Shown: one piece after another, positions 9,174 through 16,190 of the stretch
Numbering within the stretch: position 1 is the stretch's first letter
How the letters are laid out: the number at the start of each line of letters is the position of its first letter
IMG/VR virus record: IMGVR_UViG_3300020207_000109
Coordinates: 1 to 29,766 of that record
Direction: 5' to 3' (one strand)
From: a virus
DNA: 29,766 nt
Position numbers and translations under genes: made by a program
Notes under the pieces: generated by a model
What the model was told of the DNA's origin: nothing
The model's database searches: none
Seen by the model: only the letters and a program-made list of their open reading frames with translations

Positions 9174-9473
9174 CTAGCCTCCTTGTAATGCTTGCTTGAT
9201 TCTTTTTCCTTGTGGCAAATAAATCTTTGTGCCCGCAACAAAATCATATATAGGATCGCCTAATACATTCATGTTGCGTTGAATGAATACCCACCATAAT
9301 TTTGAATCTTGGTATAAGTCGTATGCTAAAAGGTCGGGTCTGTTTTCATATTGAGGTTCTATTTCGTACAAGATATCATCTGCTTCTGCAGGTACAGGTC
9401 GAATATCAAGACGATCGAGATAAAATCCACGATTTTTTGTTTTATAGTATGGACTACTTGCTCCGTACGCCAT
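9174..9473 (-). CDS. 53: Baseplate wedge protein gp53
   Basis: This 99-aa protein is of the gp53 family, the wedge subunit that links neighbouring wedges around the hub. The diagnostic stretch is RPDLLAYDLYQDSKLWWVF (residues about 45-63) followed by NVLGDPIYDFVAGTKIYLP, a LysM-like ending typical of gp53 and small wedge proteins of other contractile tails. T4 gp53 is 196 aa; this is the short form common in marine T4-like phages. Its ATG overlaps the gp48 stop (TAATG), and its stop lies 1 nt before the next ATG, so the three genes are translationally linked. Confidence 0.9.
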   Translation of the reverse strand: MAYGASSPYYKTKNRGFYLDRLDIRPVPAEADDILYEIEPQYENRPDLLAYDLYQDSKLWWVFIQRNMNVLGDPIYDFVAGTKIYLPQGKRIKQALQGG

Positions 9474-10366
9474 TAAATATAACCTCTTCCGTTAAGAATT
9501 AAATCACCATTAACAAAATCATTCATGTTAAATGCTTCTTGTTGTGATCTACTATAAATTGGAACACAAGTAACTGCAAACTGACTTTCTACTGGGGCAT
9601 ATGCTACTCCGCCGCCTGTTTCAACTCCACCGTTAATATTAGGTGATCCTAATCCTGTTGCAATGTAGTCAACTTCAGCACCCATATCAAGCGAGAATGT
9701 TTGTATAATTACCGGAACAGACTTAAACACATAGTCACCATATCCATTTAATCTAACAACCGGTGGCGGATTACCTTGGTTTTCACTGCCTTGTCCGTAA
9801 TACATTTTTGTTACACTTCTTAAGTAGTGTAAACATGCTACCCAATATCTTGCTTCGAGTGCGTTCTGCACATGGAAATTGCCGGTAAGCATAATACTGT
9901 CAACTTTGCTTCCTTCGTAGCTGAAAAAAGGATAATTAGTATGTACAGGTTGCATCGCATTGTAATCAGCACTATGTTGAAAGACAACAGATGGTGTATA
10001 AGGAAAAGTAAAACCGCCTGTAGTAACTAAGGGAGCCAGTAAAGGACTTGATTCATACAGCATATCGTTTGGTAAACTAAGTTTTACACGCCAGTCAAAG
10101 CCGCTAGATTTAGCAAACTGTGCCGAAGATGTGTCAATTGCTGAAAAGGGATTTGCACCCCTTGAAATATTTTTTGAACGTATTTTAGATAGGAAACCTT
10201 GAGCACCGCCAATGAAGTCGCCAATGCCACTACCGCCTGCAAAATCACTAACTGCATCGAATGCATCGTTAATTCCGCCGAATGCACTAGTAACATCTCG
10301 TTGGACATTGCTGGCAATGTTTTCTACATCACTTGCTACGTTTTTGAAAAATGCACCTATACTCAT
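9473..10366 (-). CDS. 48: Baseplate tail-tube cap protein gp48
   Basis: This is a 297-aa protein, first gene of the leftward baseplate operon. T4 gp48 (364 aa) and gp54 sit on the hub and start tail-tube polymerisation. Here residues about 1-75 are an amphipathic, Ala/Gly-rich N-terminus (MSIGAFFKNVASDVENIAS), and residues about 90-297 form a tube-like domain: FDWRVKLSLPNDMLY, FTFPYTPSVVFQHSADYNAM, ALEARYWVACLHYLRSVTKM, then IIQTFSLDMGAEVDYI. The segment PYTP...H.A.Y is typical of gp48/tail-tube-initiator proteins. gp54 is the main alternative. AGGAG lies just upstream of the ATG. Confidence 0.75.
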   Translation of the reverse strand: MSIGAFFKNVASDVENIASNVQRDVTSAFGGINDAFDAVSDFAGGSGIGDFIGGAQGFLSKIRSKNISRGANPFSAIDTSSAQFAKSSGFDWRVKLSLPNDMLYESSPLLAPLVTTGGFTFPYTPSVVFQHSADYNAMQPVHTNYPFFSYEGSKVDSIMLTGNFHVQNALEARYWVACLHYLRSVTKMYYGQGSENQGNPPPVVRLNGYGDYVFKSVPVIIQTFSLDMGAEVDYIATGLGSPNINGGVETGGGVAYAPVESQFAVTCVPIYSRSQQEAFNMNDFVNGDLILNGRGYI

Positions 10367-10383
10367 AGTCTCTCCTTATACAT

Positions 10384-10391
10384 TATTTAGT
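10384..10391 (-). promoter_or_regulatory. Late-promoter-like element for the baseplate operon
   Basis: The minus strand reads ACTAAATA, close to the late consensus. The predicted start is near 10378, giving a short leader with AGGAG before the gp48 ATG at 10366. Its last base is shared with the -35 box of the divergent gp55 promoter. Confidence 0.45.
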
Positions 10392-10419
10392 TGACAAAGT
10401 TATCTACATAGTTTATAAT
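10391..10419 (+). promoter_or_regulatory. Consensus sigma70-type promoter for gp55
   Basis: TTGACA (10391-10396), exactly 17 bp, then TATAAT (10414-10419). Both boxes match the bacterial housekeeping consensus at every position. The expected +1 is 10426, the A of the first ATG of the gp55 frame. Confidence 0.85.
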
Positions 10420-10425
10420 AGAACT

Positions 10426-11292
10426 ATGTTAACCGGAGAATATAATTTGAAAAGAGTAAACTACTTAAACAACAGAGATATACTAAAGCAGATACACAAA
10501 TCAAAAAACACATTTTGTAGTTATGTTGATCCTGAGTATAATCAATACGACATTATCTTAGACGATGTTGAAAAAATTAACATTCGTACTATTGCAGAAG
10601 CAAAAAGAAACAAAGCAAAGCGTCTTAGTACCGCAGACTACGAAGCACGTAAAGAAGCAGGCGAAAAAGTAAAACAAGCAGATTGTGCCATTCCTTATAC
10701 AAAGATTACAAAAGAAGAACTAATCTTTCGTGTAATGACATTTGATCACATTCCAGACGAACCAGGCAGAAAGAAAACACCAAAGACAGTAGCAGACACT
10801 AAAGTAAAACTAAATTTTCCTCCATTTCAACATTTTAAATTCAACGACGAAGGCGAACTTATCTGCGTAGGTAAAAGTCACTGGGAAGGTGGCATGGAGA
10901 ACGGAAGTTTTAATAAAAAACACGGAAAGGCTACAAACGAACTTGCTCGTATGTGGATGAAACTTTGTGATCGTTATGCTACCCGAGGCAACGTTCGTGG
11001 TTACACCTACAACGACGAAATGCGTGGACAGGCTATTTTACAACTTGCACAAATTGGTTTACAATTTGACGAGTCTAAAAGTCAAAACCCATTTGCATAT
11101 TACACAGCGGCGGTTACAAATAGTTTTGTAAGAGTCATTAATATTGAAAAACGCAATCAAAACATTAGAGACGATATCCTTGAAATGAACGACATGAATC
11201 CTAGTTATACAAGACAAGCACAAGGCGAGTGGGAAGCCAGTGTAAAACGCAACGAAGAAGCTAAGATGAGTGTTTGGAAAGAAAAAGGTTGA
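10426..11292 (+). CDS. 55: Late-transcription sigma factor gp55
   Basis: This open frame is 288 codons. The C-terminal half (residues about 170-262) resembles the sigma region 2 core of T4 gp55, the small sigma factor that directs host polymerase to TATAAATA late promoters: ELARMWMKLCDRYATRGNVR, then YTYNDEMRGQAILQLAQIGL, then FDESKSQNPFAYYTAAVTNS and FVRVINIEKRNQNIRDD. T4 gp55 is 185 aa, so this copy has a charged N-terminal extension of roughly 130 residues (KRNKAKRLSTADYEARKEAG and others) with no domain I recognise. The start is uncertain: the ATG at 10426 coincides with the predicted +1, whereas a TTG at 10447 has GGAG 8 nt upstream; gp47 next door clearly uses TTG. The stop overlaps the -35 box of the gp47 promoter. 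Confidence 0.82.
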   Translation: MLTGEYNLKRVNYLNNRDILKQIHKSKNTFCSYVDPEYNQYDIILDDVEKINIRTIAEAKRNKAKRLSTADYEARKEAGEKVKQADCAIPYTKITKEELIFRVMTFDHIPDEPGRKKTPKTVADTKVKLNFPPFQHFKFNDEGELICVGKSHWEGGMENGSFNKKHGKATNELARMWMKLCDRYATRGNVRGYTYNDEMRGQAILQLAQIGLQFDESKSQNPFAYYTAAVTNSFVRVINIEKRNQNIRDDILEMNDMNPSYTRQAQGEWEASVKRNEEAKMSVWKEKG

Positions 11293-11317
11293 CATCTATA
11301 GTATTCATATGTATAAT
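11289..11317 (+). promoter_or_regulatory. Consensus sigma70-type promoter for gp47-gp46
   Basis: TTGACA (11289-11294), exactly 17 bp, then TATAAT (11312-11317). The -35 box overlaps the gp55 stop codon. The predicted start is near 11324, giving a leader of about 22 nt with GGAG before the TTG start at 11346. Confidence 0.85.
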
Positions 11318-11345
11318 GAATAACATCTAATAGTGGAGATACAAT

Positions 11346-12356
11346 TTGTTTAAGAAAGCGGCGGTCTTTACCGATATTCATTTTGGTTTAAAAGGCAATA
11401 GCAAAATACACAACGACGACTGTGAAGAATTCGTAGACTGGTTTATTGAACAAGCCCAAGAACGTGGCTGTGAAACAGCCATTTTTTGCGGCGATTGGCA
11501 TCATAATCGTAACAGTCTTAACCTAACAACCATGGATGCTACTATTCGTAGTTTAGAAAAACTAGGTAAAGCATTTGACAAGTTCTATATGTTTGTAGGC
11601 AATCACGACTTGTACTACAAAGACAAGCGTGATGTAAGCTCTACTATTTTTGGTAAGCATATTGACGGTGTTACTTTTGTTGACGAAATCTACGAAGAAG
11701 ATGATGTAGCACTTGTTCCGTGGCTTGTTGGCGACGAGTGGAAACAAATAGAAAACATTAAAGCCAAATACATGTTTGGACACTTTGAACTTCCTAGTTT
11801 CTACATGAACGCAATGGTGCAAATGCCAGACCACGGCGACTTGCGTCCACAACACTTTGTAAATCAAGACTATGTGTTCTCAGGACATTTCCACAAACGT
11901 CAGGTACAAGGCAAGATTCATTACATTGGAAATGCGTTTCCACACAACTATGCAGATGCGTGGGATGACGAACGCGGTATGATGATCCTTGACAAAGAAA
12001 ACGGTAAAGAGCCAGAATATATTAACTGGTGGAATTGTCCTAAGTATCGCACAACTAAACTAAGCAAACTGCTAGATCCAGATGCAGACATTATTAAACC
12101 TAAAATGTATCTGCGTGTTACATTAGATTTGCCTATCTCATATGAAGAAGCACAGTTTATCAAAGAAACATATATTAATAAACACGGTTGTCGAGAAATT
12201 ACACTTATTCCACAAAAACAAATCGAAGAAATTTCAACAGAACTTGACATTGAACATTTTGAAAGTGTAGATCAAATTGTTTCAAACGAAATTACTGCTA
12301 TTGATAGCGATAACTTTAACAAAAAAATGCTACTAGACATATACAACGAGCTATAA
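11346..12356 (+). CDS. 47: Recombination nuclease subunit gp47 (Mre11/SbcD-like)
   Basis: This 336-aa protein is the nuclease subunit of the gp46-gp47 complex, which resects DNA ends for recombination-dependent replication. All metallophosphoesterase motifs are present in order: FTDIHFG (residues 8-14), FCGDWHHNRNS (about 47-57), VGNHDLYY (about 83-90), FGHFELPSF and FSGHFHKRQ. Length matches T4 gp47 (339 aa). The start is TTG at 11346, with GGAG about 8 nt upstream and no ATG near. It is the first gene after its own promoter, and its stop TAA is directly followed by the gp46 ATG. Confidence 0.95.
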   Translation: MFKKAAVFTDIHFGLKGNSKIHNDDCEEFVDWFIEQAQERGCETAIFCGDWHHNRNSLNLTTMDATIRSLEKLGKAFDKFYMFVGNHDLYYKDKRDVSSTIFGKHIDGVTFVDEIYEEDDVALVPWLVGDEWKQIENIKAKYMFGHFELPSFYMNAMVQMPDHGDLRPQHFVNQDYVFSGHFHKRQVQGKIHYIGNAFPHNYADAWDDERGMMILDKENGKEPEYINWWNCPKYRTTKLSKLLDPDADIIKPKMYLRVTLDLPISYEEAQFIKETYINKHGCREITLIPQKQIEEISTELDIEHFESVDQIVSNEITAIDSDNFNKKMLLDIYNEL

Positions 12357-14129
12357 ATGATTAGAATCAAGGATTTAACTGTAAAGAATTTTATGAGTGT
12401 GGGCAACCAAACCCAGGCTGTAGACTTTAACAAAGAACAACTAACGTTAGTACTTGGCGAAAACTTAGATCAAGGAGGTGACGATTCTGGCAGTCGTAAC
12501 GGTACAGGTAAAACAACCATTATTAATGCGTTGAGCTATGCCCTGTATGGCCAAGCACTAACTAATATCAAGCGAAACAACCTTATCAACAAAACGAATT
12601 CAAAAGGTATGGTTGTCTCGCTTGATTTTGAAAAAGATGGAACAGAATATAAAGTTGAGAGAGGACGAAGTCCTACATTTTTAAAATTTTATATCAACAA
12701 TCAAGAACAAGAATTAACAGACGAGTCGCAAGGCGACAGTCGAAAAACACAAGAATTTATCAATGACTTACTTGGTATGAGTCATGACATGTTTAAGCAC
12801 ATTGTTGCCTTAAACACATACACAGAACCTTTCTTGAGTATGCGTACTAATGACCAACGTGCTATTATTGAACAGTTATTAGGTATTACTATTCTATCTG
12901 AAAAGGCAGAAAGTCTTAAAGAAAAAGTTCGCACTACTAAAGAAGCAATTACACAAGAAACACTAAAGATTGAAGCAATACAAACTGCTAATAGTAAAAT
13001 TGAAACTACTATTGAAAGTTTAAAAAACAATCAAAGAGCATGGACTGCTAAAAAACGTGCTGACATCGAAAAACTACAAAAATCAATTGACGAATTAGAA
13101 CATTTAGACATTGACGAAGAACTAGAAGCACACGAAAAATTAGCAAACTGGACTGAATTAAACACAGCAATTACGGCTCTTAATAAAGAAAAAAGCACAC
13201 TTGAGAGTGCATTACTACGTGCCACTAAATCTGTTGAAAAGGCAGAAAAAGACATCGCAAATCTTGACGATGCAGTATGTTATACTTGCGGACAAGCATT
13301 ACATGCTGACAAAAAAACAGAAATTGAGTCAAGAAAAGCAAAAGAACTAAACGATGCATTAGCGTATCAAACAGAAGTTGGTGGAAAACTAGAAGAAGTA
13401 TTAAAAGGACTAGAAAGCATTGGTGATATTAACGGTCGCCCTAATACGTTTTATGAAACTGCGAAAGAAGCATACGAGCATAGAAACAACGTAGATAACT
13501 TAAAGCAAACGCTAATAAGTAAAGAGTCGGAAGAAGATCCATATCAAGCACAAATTAACGAACTGTCTACAACTGCTATCCAAGAAATTGATTGGAGTAG
13601 CGTTAATGATCTTACCACTTATAAAGAACACCAAGAATTTTTGTTAAAACTTTTAACTAACAAAGATTCATTTATTCGTAAAAAGATTATTGATCAGAAC
13701 TTAGCATACTTGAATAATAGGCTAACGTATTATCTTGATAAATTAGGATTGCCACATCAAGTAGAATTTCAAAACGATCTAAACGTACAAATCACACAAC
13801 TAGGACAAGACTTAGATTTTGATAACTTGTCACGTGGAGAACGCAACAGACTTATCTTAGGGTTGAGTTTTGCATTCCGCGATGTTTGGGAATCGTTATA
13901 TCAAAATGTAAACTTGTTGTTTATTGACGAGTTAATTGATTCAGGCATGGATACTGCTGGTGTTGAAAATGCTCTTGCAGTAATTAAGAAGATGGGTAGA
14001 GAACGTGAAAAGAACGTATACCTAATTTCACACAAAGACGAATTAGTCGGTCGTGTAAATCATGTTATGAAAGTTATTAAGGAAAACGGATTCACGTCAT
14101 ATGAAAATGACATTGAAATAGTAGAATGA
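12357..14129 (+). CDS. 46: Recombination ATPase subunit gp46 (Rad50/SbcC-like)
   Basis: This 590-aa SMC-like ATPase pairs with gp47. The N-terminal Walker A is SRNGTGKTTIINALSYALYG (residues 46-65), preceded by a polar loop (NLDQGGDDSGS). Coiled-coil arms run from about 180-300 and 320-440, joined at the apex by a zinc hook CYTCGQ (Cys308, Cys311). The C-terminal half has the ABC signature LSRGERNRLILGLSFAFRD (491-509), Walker B LLFIDELIDSGMD (520-532) and a switch histidine in YLISHKDE (555-562). T4 gp46 is 560 aa. All functional residues seem intact, so the enzyme is probably active. Confidence 0.95.
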   Translation: MIRIKDLTVKNFMSVGNQTQAVDFNKEQLTLVLGENLDQGGDDSGSRNGTGKTTIINALSYALYGQALTNIKRNNLINKTNSKGMVVSLDFEKDGTEYKVERGRSPTFLKFYINNQEQELTDESQGDSRKTQEFINDLLGMSHDMFKHIVALNTYTEPFLSMRTNDQRAIIEQLLGITILSEKAESLKEKVRTTKEAITQETLKIEAIQTANSKIETTIESLKNNQRAWTAKKRADIEKLQKSIDELEHLDIDEELEAHEKLANWTELNTAITALNKEKSTLESALLRATKSVEKAEKDIANLDDAVCYTCGQALHADKKTEIESRKAKELNDALAYQTEVGGKLEEVLKGLESIGDINGRPNTFYETAKEAYEHRNNVDNLKQTLISKESEEDPYQAQINELSTTAIQEIDWSSVNDLTTYKEHQEFLLKLLTNKDSFIRKKIIDQNLAYLNNRLTYYLDKLGLPHQVEFQNDLNVQITQLGQDLDFDNLSRGERNRLILGLSFAFRDVWESLYQNVNLLFIDELIDSGMDTAGVENALAVIKKMGREREKNVYLISHKDELVGRVNHVMKVIKENGFTSYENDIEIVE

Positions 14130-14329
14130 TTGAAGATGATATTCATGACAAATTAACAAAGGCATACCTATCATATTTTAAGGCAAACGAAAAGTTTGAA
14201 TCTAGAAATAGTGTTCGTACGCATAGAGAAGCAAGAAAATGGTTGCGTGAAATACGCACCCTTGCTAAAATGCGTATGGACGAGATTCATATAAAGCACA
14301 ATTCCAAAAAAGAAGGCAACGAAAACTAG
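14126..14329 (+). CDS. Small basic helical protein, conserved after gp46
   Basis: This 67-aa protein overlaps the gp46 stop in ATGA and so is translationally coupled to it. It is charged and helical, with a basic stretch SVRTHREARKWLREIRTLAK (residues about 29-48). Short proteins with this S.R..RE.RK.L.EIR.LAK pattern recur in T4-like marine phages near replication genes. A nucleic-acid-binding accessory role is possible from the charge, but I cannot assign a function. Confidence 0.7.
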   Translation: MIEDDIHDKLTKAYLSYFKANEKFESRNSVRTHREARKWLREIRTLAKMRMDEIHIKHNSKKEGNEN

Positions 14330-14346
14330 GCACGGTAAGTAAGTTC

Positions 14347-14796
14347 ATGCAGTGGACTTATGAAGGCAAACCAATTGATGTTATACCAGACGAATACGAA
14401 GGCTTTGTTTATCTCATAACCAATCTTACCACTGGGCAAAAGTACATAGGCAAAAAATTAGCAAAGTTTAAAACTACTAAGCCACCTCTTAAAGGCAAAA
14501 AGAATAAACGCAGAGGCTACAAAGAATCAGACTGGCGTGACTATTGGGGATCGTCAGACAGATTGAATGCAGATGTACAGGCACTAGGCCCAGAAAACTT
14601 CACAAGAGAAATACTATACCTATGTAAAGGCCGGGGCGAAATGTCCTACATTGAGGCAAGAGAGCAATTTGACCGCCGTGTATTAGAGAGCGACGAGTAT
14701 TACAATGGAATTATTAATGTTAGAGTTGGCGGTTCCGATAAATTGCGACAGGCTTTGCTAGAACACACCATAAAGGCAAAACAATCCAACACATAA
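14347..14796 (+). CDS. GIY-YIG family nuclease
   Basis: This 149-aa protein has a GIY-YIG domain: GFVYLITNLTTGQKYIGKK (residues 19-37), with the two half motifs VYL and YIG 11 residues apart. A lysine/proline-rich insertion follows (TTKPPLKGKKNKRR), then DWRDYWGSS, ENFTREIL (Arg87) and ARE (Glu106 region). The C-terminal YYNGIINVRVGGS is typical of this phage subfamily. These enzymes nick or cut DNA; some are homing endonucleases, others act in repair or recombination. No partner intron is visible. It may be a free-standing nuclease working near gp46/47, or a selfish element next to the noncoding RNA region that begins right after its stop. The ribosome site is weak. Confidence 0.82.
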   Translation: MQWTYEGKPIDVIPDEYEGFVYLITNLTTGQKYIGKKLAKFKTTKPPLKGKKNKRRGYKESDWRDYWGSSDRLNADVQALGPENFTREILYLCKGRGEMSYIEAREQFDRRVLESDEYYNGIINVRVGGSDKLRQALLEHTIKAKQSNT

Positions 14797-15148
14797 GGTT
14801 GGCGGGCCAGTTTGAAAATACCGCTGTGGAAAAAGCATCCGTATAGGAGCACACGTAACATGCTGAGCGGCATCCGGTAGTAGGGTGTTTGATTGGCATA
14901 GACTGATTGTTGGCTGTCGAAAAACTGCACATTACACATAAAAACTCTTTAGCAATAGGAACGAAGCGAGAGGTAGTTGGAAACAACGATGTCGACGTAG
15001 GTTGGGAAAGGTCAGAGCCCATTGTGTAGCAGTATAACAAACACCTACTTCCAAGTCTCGGCTGGTGGCGAACTCACATGAAGCTATTTTTGAGGCAGGA
15101 TGGAACCGTAACAGGTTCCGTCTGACTGAAACAATCTACATGAAACGT
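14797..15148 (+). ncRNA. Candidate structured noncoding RNA after the GIY-YIG gene
   Basis: No plausible gene covers this stretch; the open frames across it are antisense and of odd composition. It looks more GC-rich than its flanks and holds clear RNA structure: a GUUG-GAAA-CAAC tetraloop hairpin (14976-14987), a distant perfect pair GTAGGT (14997-15002) with ACCTAC (15043-15048), and a 9-bp hairpin at 15099-15122 closed by GGAACC/GGTTCC around a 6-nt loop. I see no own promoter, so it may be part of the gp47-46 readthrough transcript. It matches no RNA class I can name. The boundaries are approximate. Confidence 0.45.
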
Positions 15149-15233
15149 AAGTGCTTCGCACTTTAACTATATAAAATAAACGAAGTGTATAGTTTGAGCG
15201 ATAGCGAAAACTAATATCTACGAAGTAGATATT
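15149..15233 (+). repeat. Array of short perfect hairpins
   Basis: Inverted repeats follow one another: 15149-15163 (AAGTGC/GCACTT, 3-nt loop), 15165-15194 (AACTATA/TATAGTT), 15191-15212 (AGTTT/AAACT, sharing bases with the previous one, so only one of the two can form) and 15213-15233 (nine-base arms AATATCTAC/GTAGATATT with loop GAA). Several contain CGAAG or CTTCG at or beside the loop. None is followed by a strong T-run, so they are not classical terminators. They lie between the structured RNA and the late promoter at 15246. Confidence 0.6.
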
Positions 15234-15245
15234 TAAAACGTATTA

Positions 15246-15253
15246 GATAAATA
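15246..15253 (+). promoter_or_regulatory. Late promoter for the 15274 gene
   Basis: GATAAATA with expected +1 near 15259, followed by TAGGAG (15262-15267) and the ATG at 15274. The spacing to the ribosome site and start is good. Confidence 0.65.
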
Positions 15254-15273
15254 AATTATATTAGGAGTATAAG

Positions 15274-15951
15274 ATGAAAGTTTATGATATTCTTGCTGAG
15301 GAAAAAGTTGAAGAAGGTCCTTTAAATATGATAGGACGAGCTATGGGAAGTAAAAAGGCTCAACTATCACATGAAATTGATACAGAAGTTAAAAAACTGT
15401 GGAAAGAATATTCCGCTATTGTTTCTCAAGATCCAAGAGCACCTGGCAAGATGACAATCTCTAATATTTCAAATTTCCTTAAAGCAAAAGGATTTATATC
15501 TAATCCGCAAGAAGTTGGAGCATTTATTAGAGCGAATCCTAGTTTAATGCAAAGAATTGGATCTATGGCTGGTACTGTAGCTGACAAAATTACAAAAGGT
15601 GCTGGTGCTATTGCAAACACTATGAAAACAGCAAAAGATGCTGTTAAAAGTCAAATGAATAAAAAATCCGGTCTAACACCGGCTGAATCTCTTGAGGAAG
15701 AATTAGAAAGTCAACTTATCTACGAAGCAACTGCTCCTCGAGAAATTGATAAACGTACTGCTATGATGATCCTTAAAAAGTTTGTACAAAAAGGCTTCCA
15801 GGCACAAGTAGGAAGTAGAGTAAACAAAAGTGCATACGGTGATGATCCTGAACAGCAAAGTGGAATCGACTCTTCACGCAAAGATCAAATGGTGCAAGCC
15901 GCTATTGCTGATTTACAAAAAATGGGTTATACAGTTACTAAGAACAAGTAA
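15274..15951 (+). CDS. Hypothetical late protein with possible prohead-protease site
   Basis: This 225-aa protein is not assigned to a family. It begins MKVYDILAEEKVEEGP; Leu7-Ala8-Glu9 fits the L/I-X-E recognition of the T4 prohead protease gp21, whose targets include scaffold and injected internal proteins. The middle (residues about 25-95) is helical, residues 97-130 are Ala/Lys-rich (TKGAGAIANTMKTAKDAVKS), and the C-terminal 60 residues are charged, ending in IADLQKMGYTVTKNK. A late promoter and a strong ribosome site precede it, so it is likely a late virion or assembly protein. Its stop is convergent with, and only 2 nt from, the end of the gp51-like frame. The internal-protein idea is inference from one short motif. 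Confidence 0.7.
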   Translation: MKVYDILAEEKVEEGPLNMIGRAMGSKKAQLSHEIDTEVKKLWKEYSAIVSQDPRAPGKMTISNISNFLKAKGFISNPQEVGAFIRANPSLMQRIGSMAGTVADKITKGAGAIANTMKTAKDAVKSQMNKKSGLTPAESLEEELESQLIYEATAPREIDKRTAMMILKKFVQKGFQAQVGSRVNKSAYGDDPEQQSGIDSSRKDQMVQAAIADLQKMGYTVTKNK

Positions 15952-15952
15952 C
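15934..15952. other. Small inverted repeat at the convergent gene ends
   Basis: GTTACT and AGTAAC form 6-bp arms around a 7-nt loop and contain the stop codon of the rightward gene. No T-run follows on either strand. It may mark a weak bidirectional transcript end between two converging genes; evidence is slight. Confidence 0.25.
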
Positions 15953-15953
15953 A

Positions 15954-16184
15954 TTAAAAGTGCGGTAATTTAGTTTTTTCAGTAGTCTTATAATTATCAT
16001 CGACAATTTTTGCAATGATTTCTCTGTCTTCTGGAGAAAGATCATACGCTTCAGTAAGAGTAATACCTCCACGCATTAGCCAAGTAATTTTTAATAGTTC
16101 GTGTTTAGTTTGTTTTACTTGTTCGTCTAGGATCCTAACTTCTTCTAAAATTTCCGAGATGGATAGAGTTAGGATCCTGAGCCG
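15954..16184 (-). CDS. 51: gp51-like baseplate hub assembly protein, read as a -1 frameshift extension of gp26
   Basis: This frame encodes 76 residues up to the stop at 15954-15956. It contains TKHELLKITWLMRGGITLTE followed by AYDLSPEDREIIAKIVDDN, which I recognise as the small gp51-type hub-assembly protein of marine T4-like phages. The frame is open only from 16199 (a TGA lies at 16200-16202) and has no ATG, GTG or TTG before the conserved region. It lies in the -1 frame of gp26. At 16190-16184 gp26 reads T TTT TTC in the right register, followed by a 5-nt spacer and a 12-bp stem (16178-16167 with 16140-16129) covering the gp26 stop. The predicted product is 294 gp26 residues plus 76, about 370 aa. 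Alternatives are a rare ATC/ATT start or a sequencing indel in the six-base run. Confidence 0.8.
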   Translation of the reverse strand, partial: RLRILTLSISEILEEVRILDEQVKQTKHELLKITWLMRGGITLTEAYDLSPEDREIIAKIVDDNYKTTEKTKLPHF

Positions 16185-16190
16185 AAAAAA
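16129..16190 (-). promoter_or_regulatory. Programmed -1 frameshift signal: slippery heptamer, spacer and stem-loop
   Basis: The heptamer TTTTTTC (16190-16184) has zero-frame codons TTT TTC, the X XXY YYZ form. The spacer is 16183-16179 (5 nt). The perfect 12-bp stem pairs AGGATCCTAACT (16178-16167) with AGTTAGGATCCT (16140-16129) around a loop of 26 nt. Heptamer, distance and stem strength all match textbook -1 frameshift stimulators. Confidence 0.8.

Noticed and set aside
9172-9247. Longer N-terminus of the 1014-aa hub protein (start at 9247)
   Set aside because: It would overlap gp53 by over 70 bases and lacks a ribosome site, whereas AGGAGG precedes the ATG at 9172.
14720-15040. Leftward open frames over the noncoding block (79 and 106 codons)
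   Set aside because: They overlap the 3' end of the GIY-YIG gene on the opposite strand, have Cys/Ser-rich random-looking composition and no ribosome site, and cover RNA-like hairpins.
14797-15148. Group I intron associated with the GIY-YIG gene
   Set aside because: No exon halves can be joined across the region and no recognisable catalytic core was found by eye. A model search would be needed to exclude a degenerate form.
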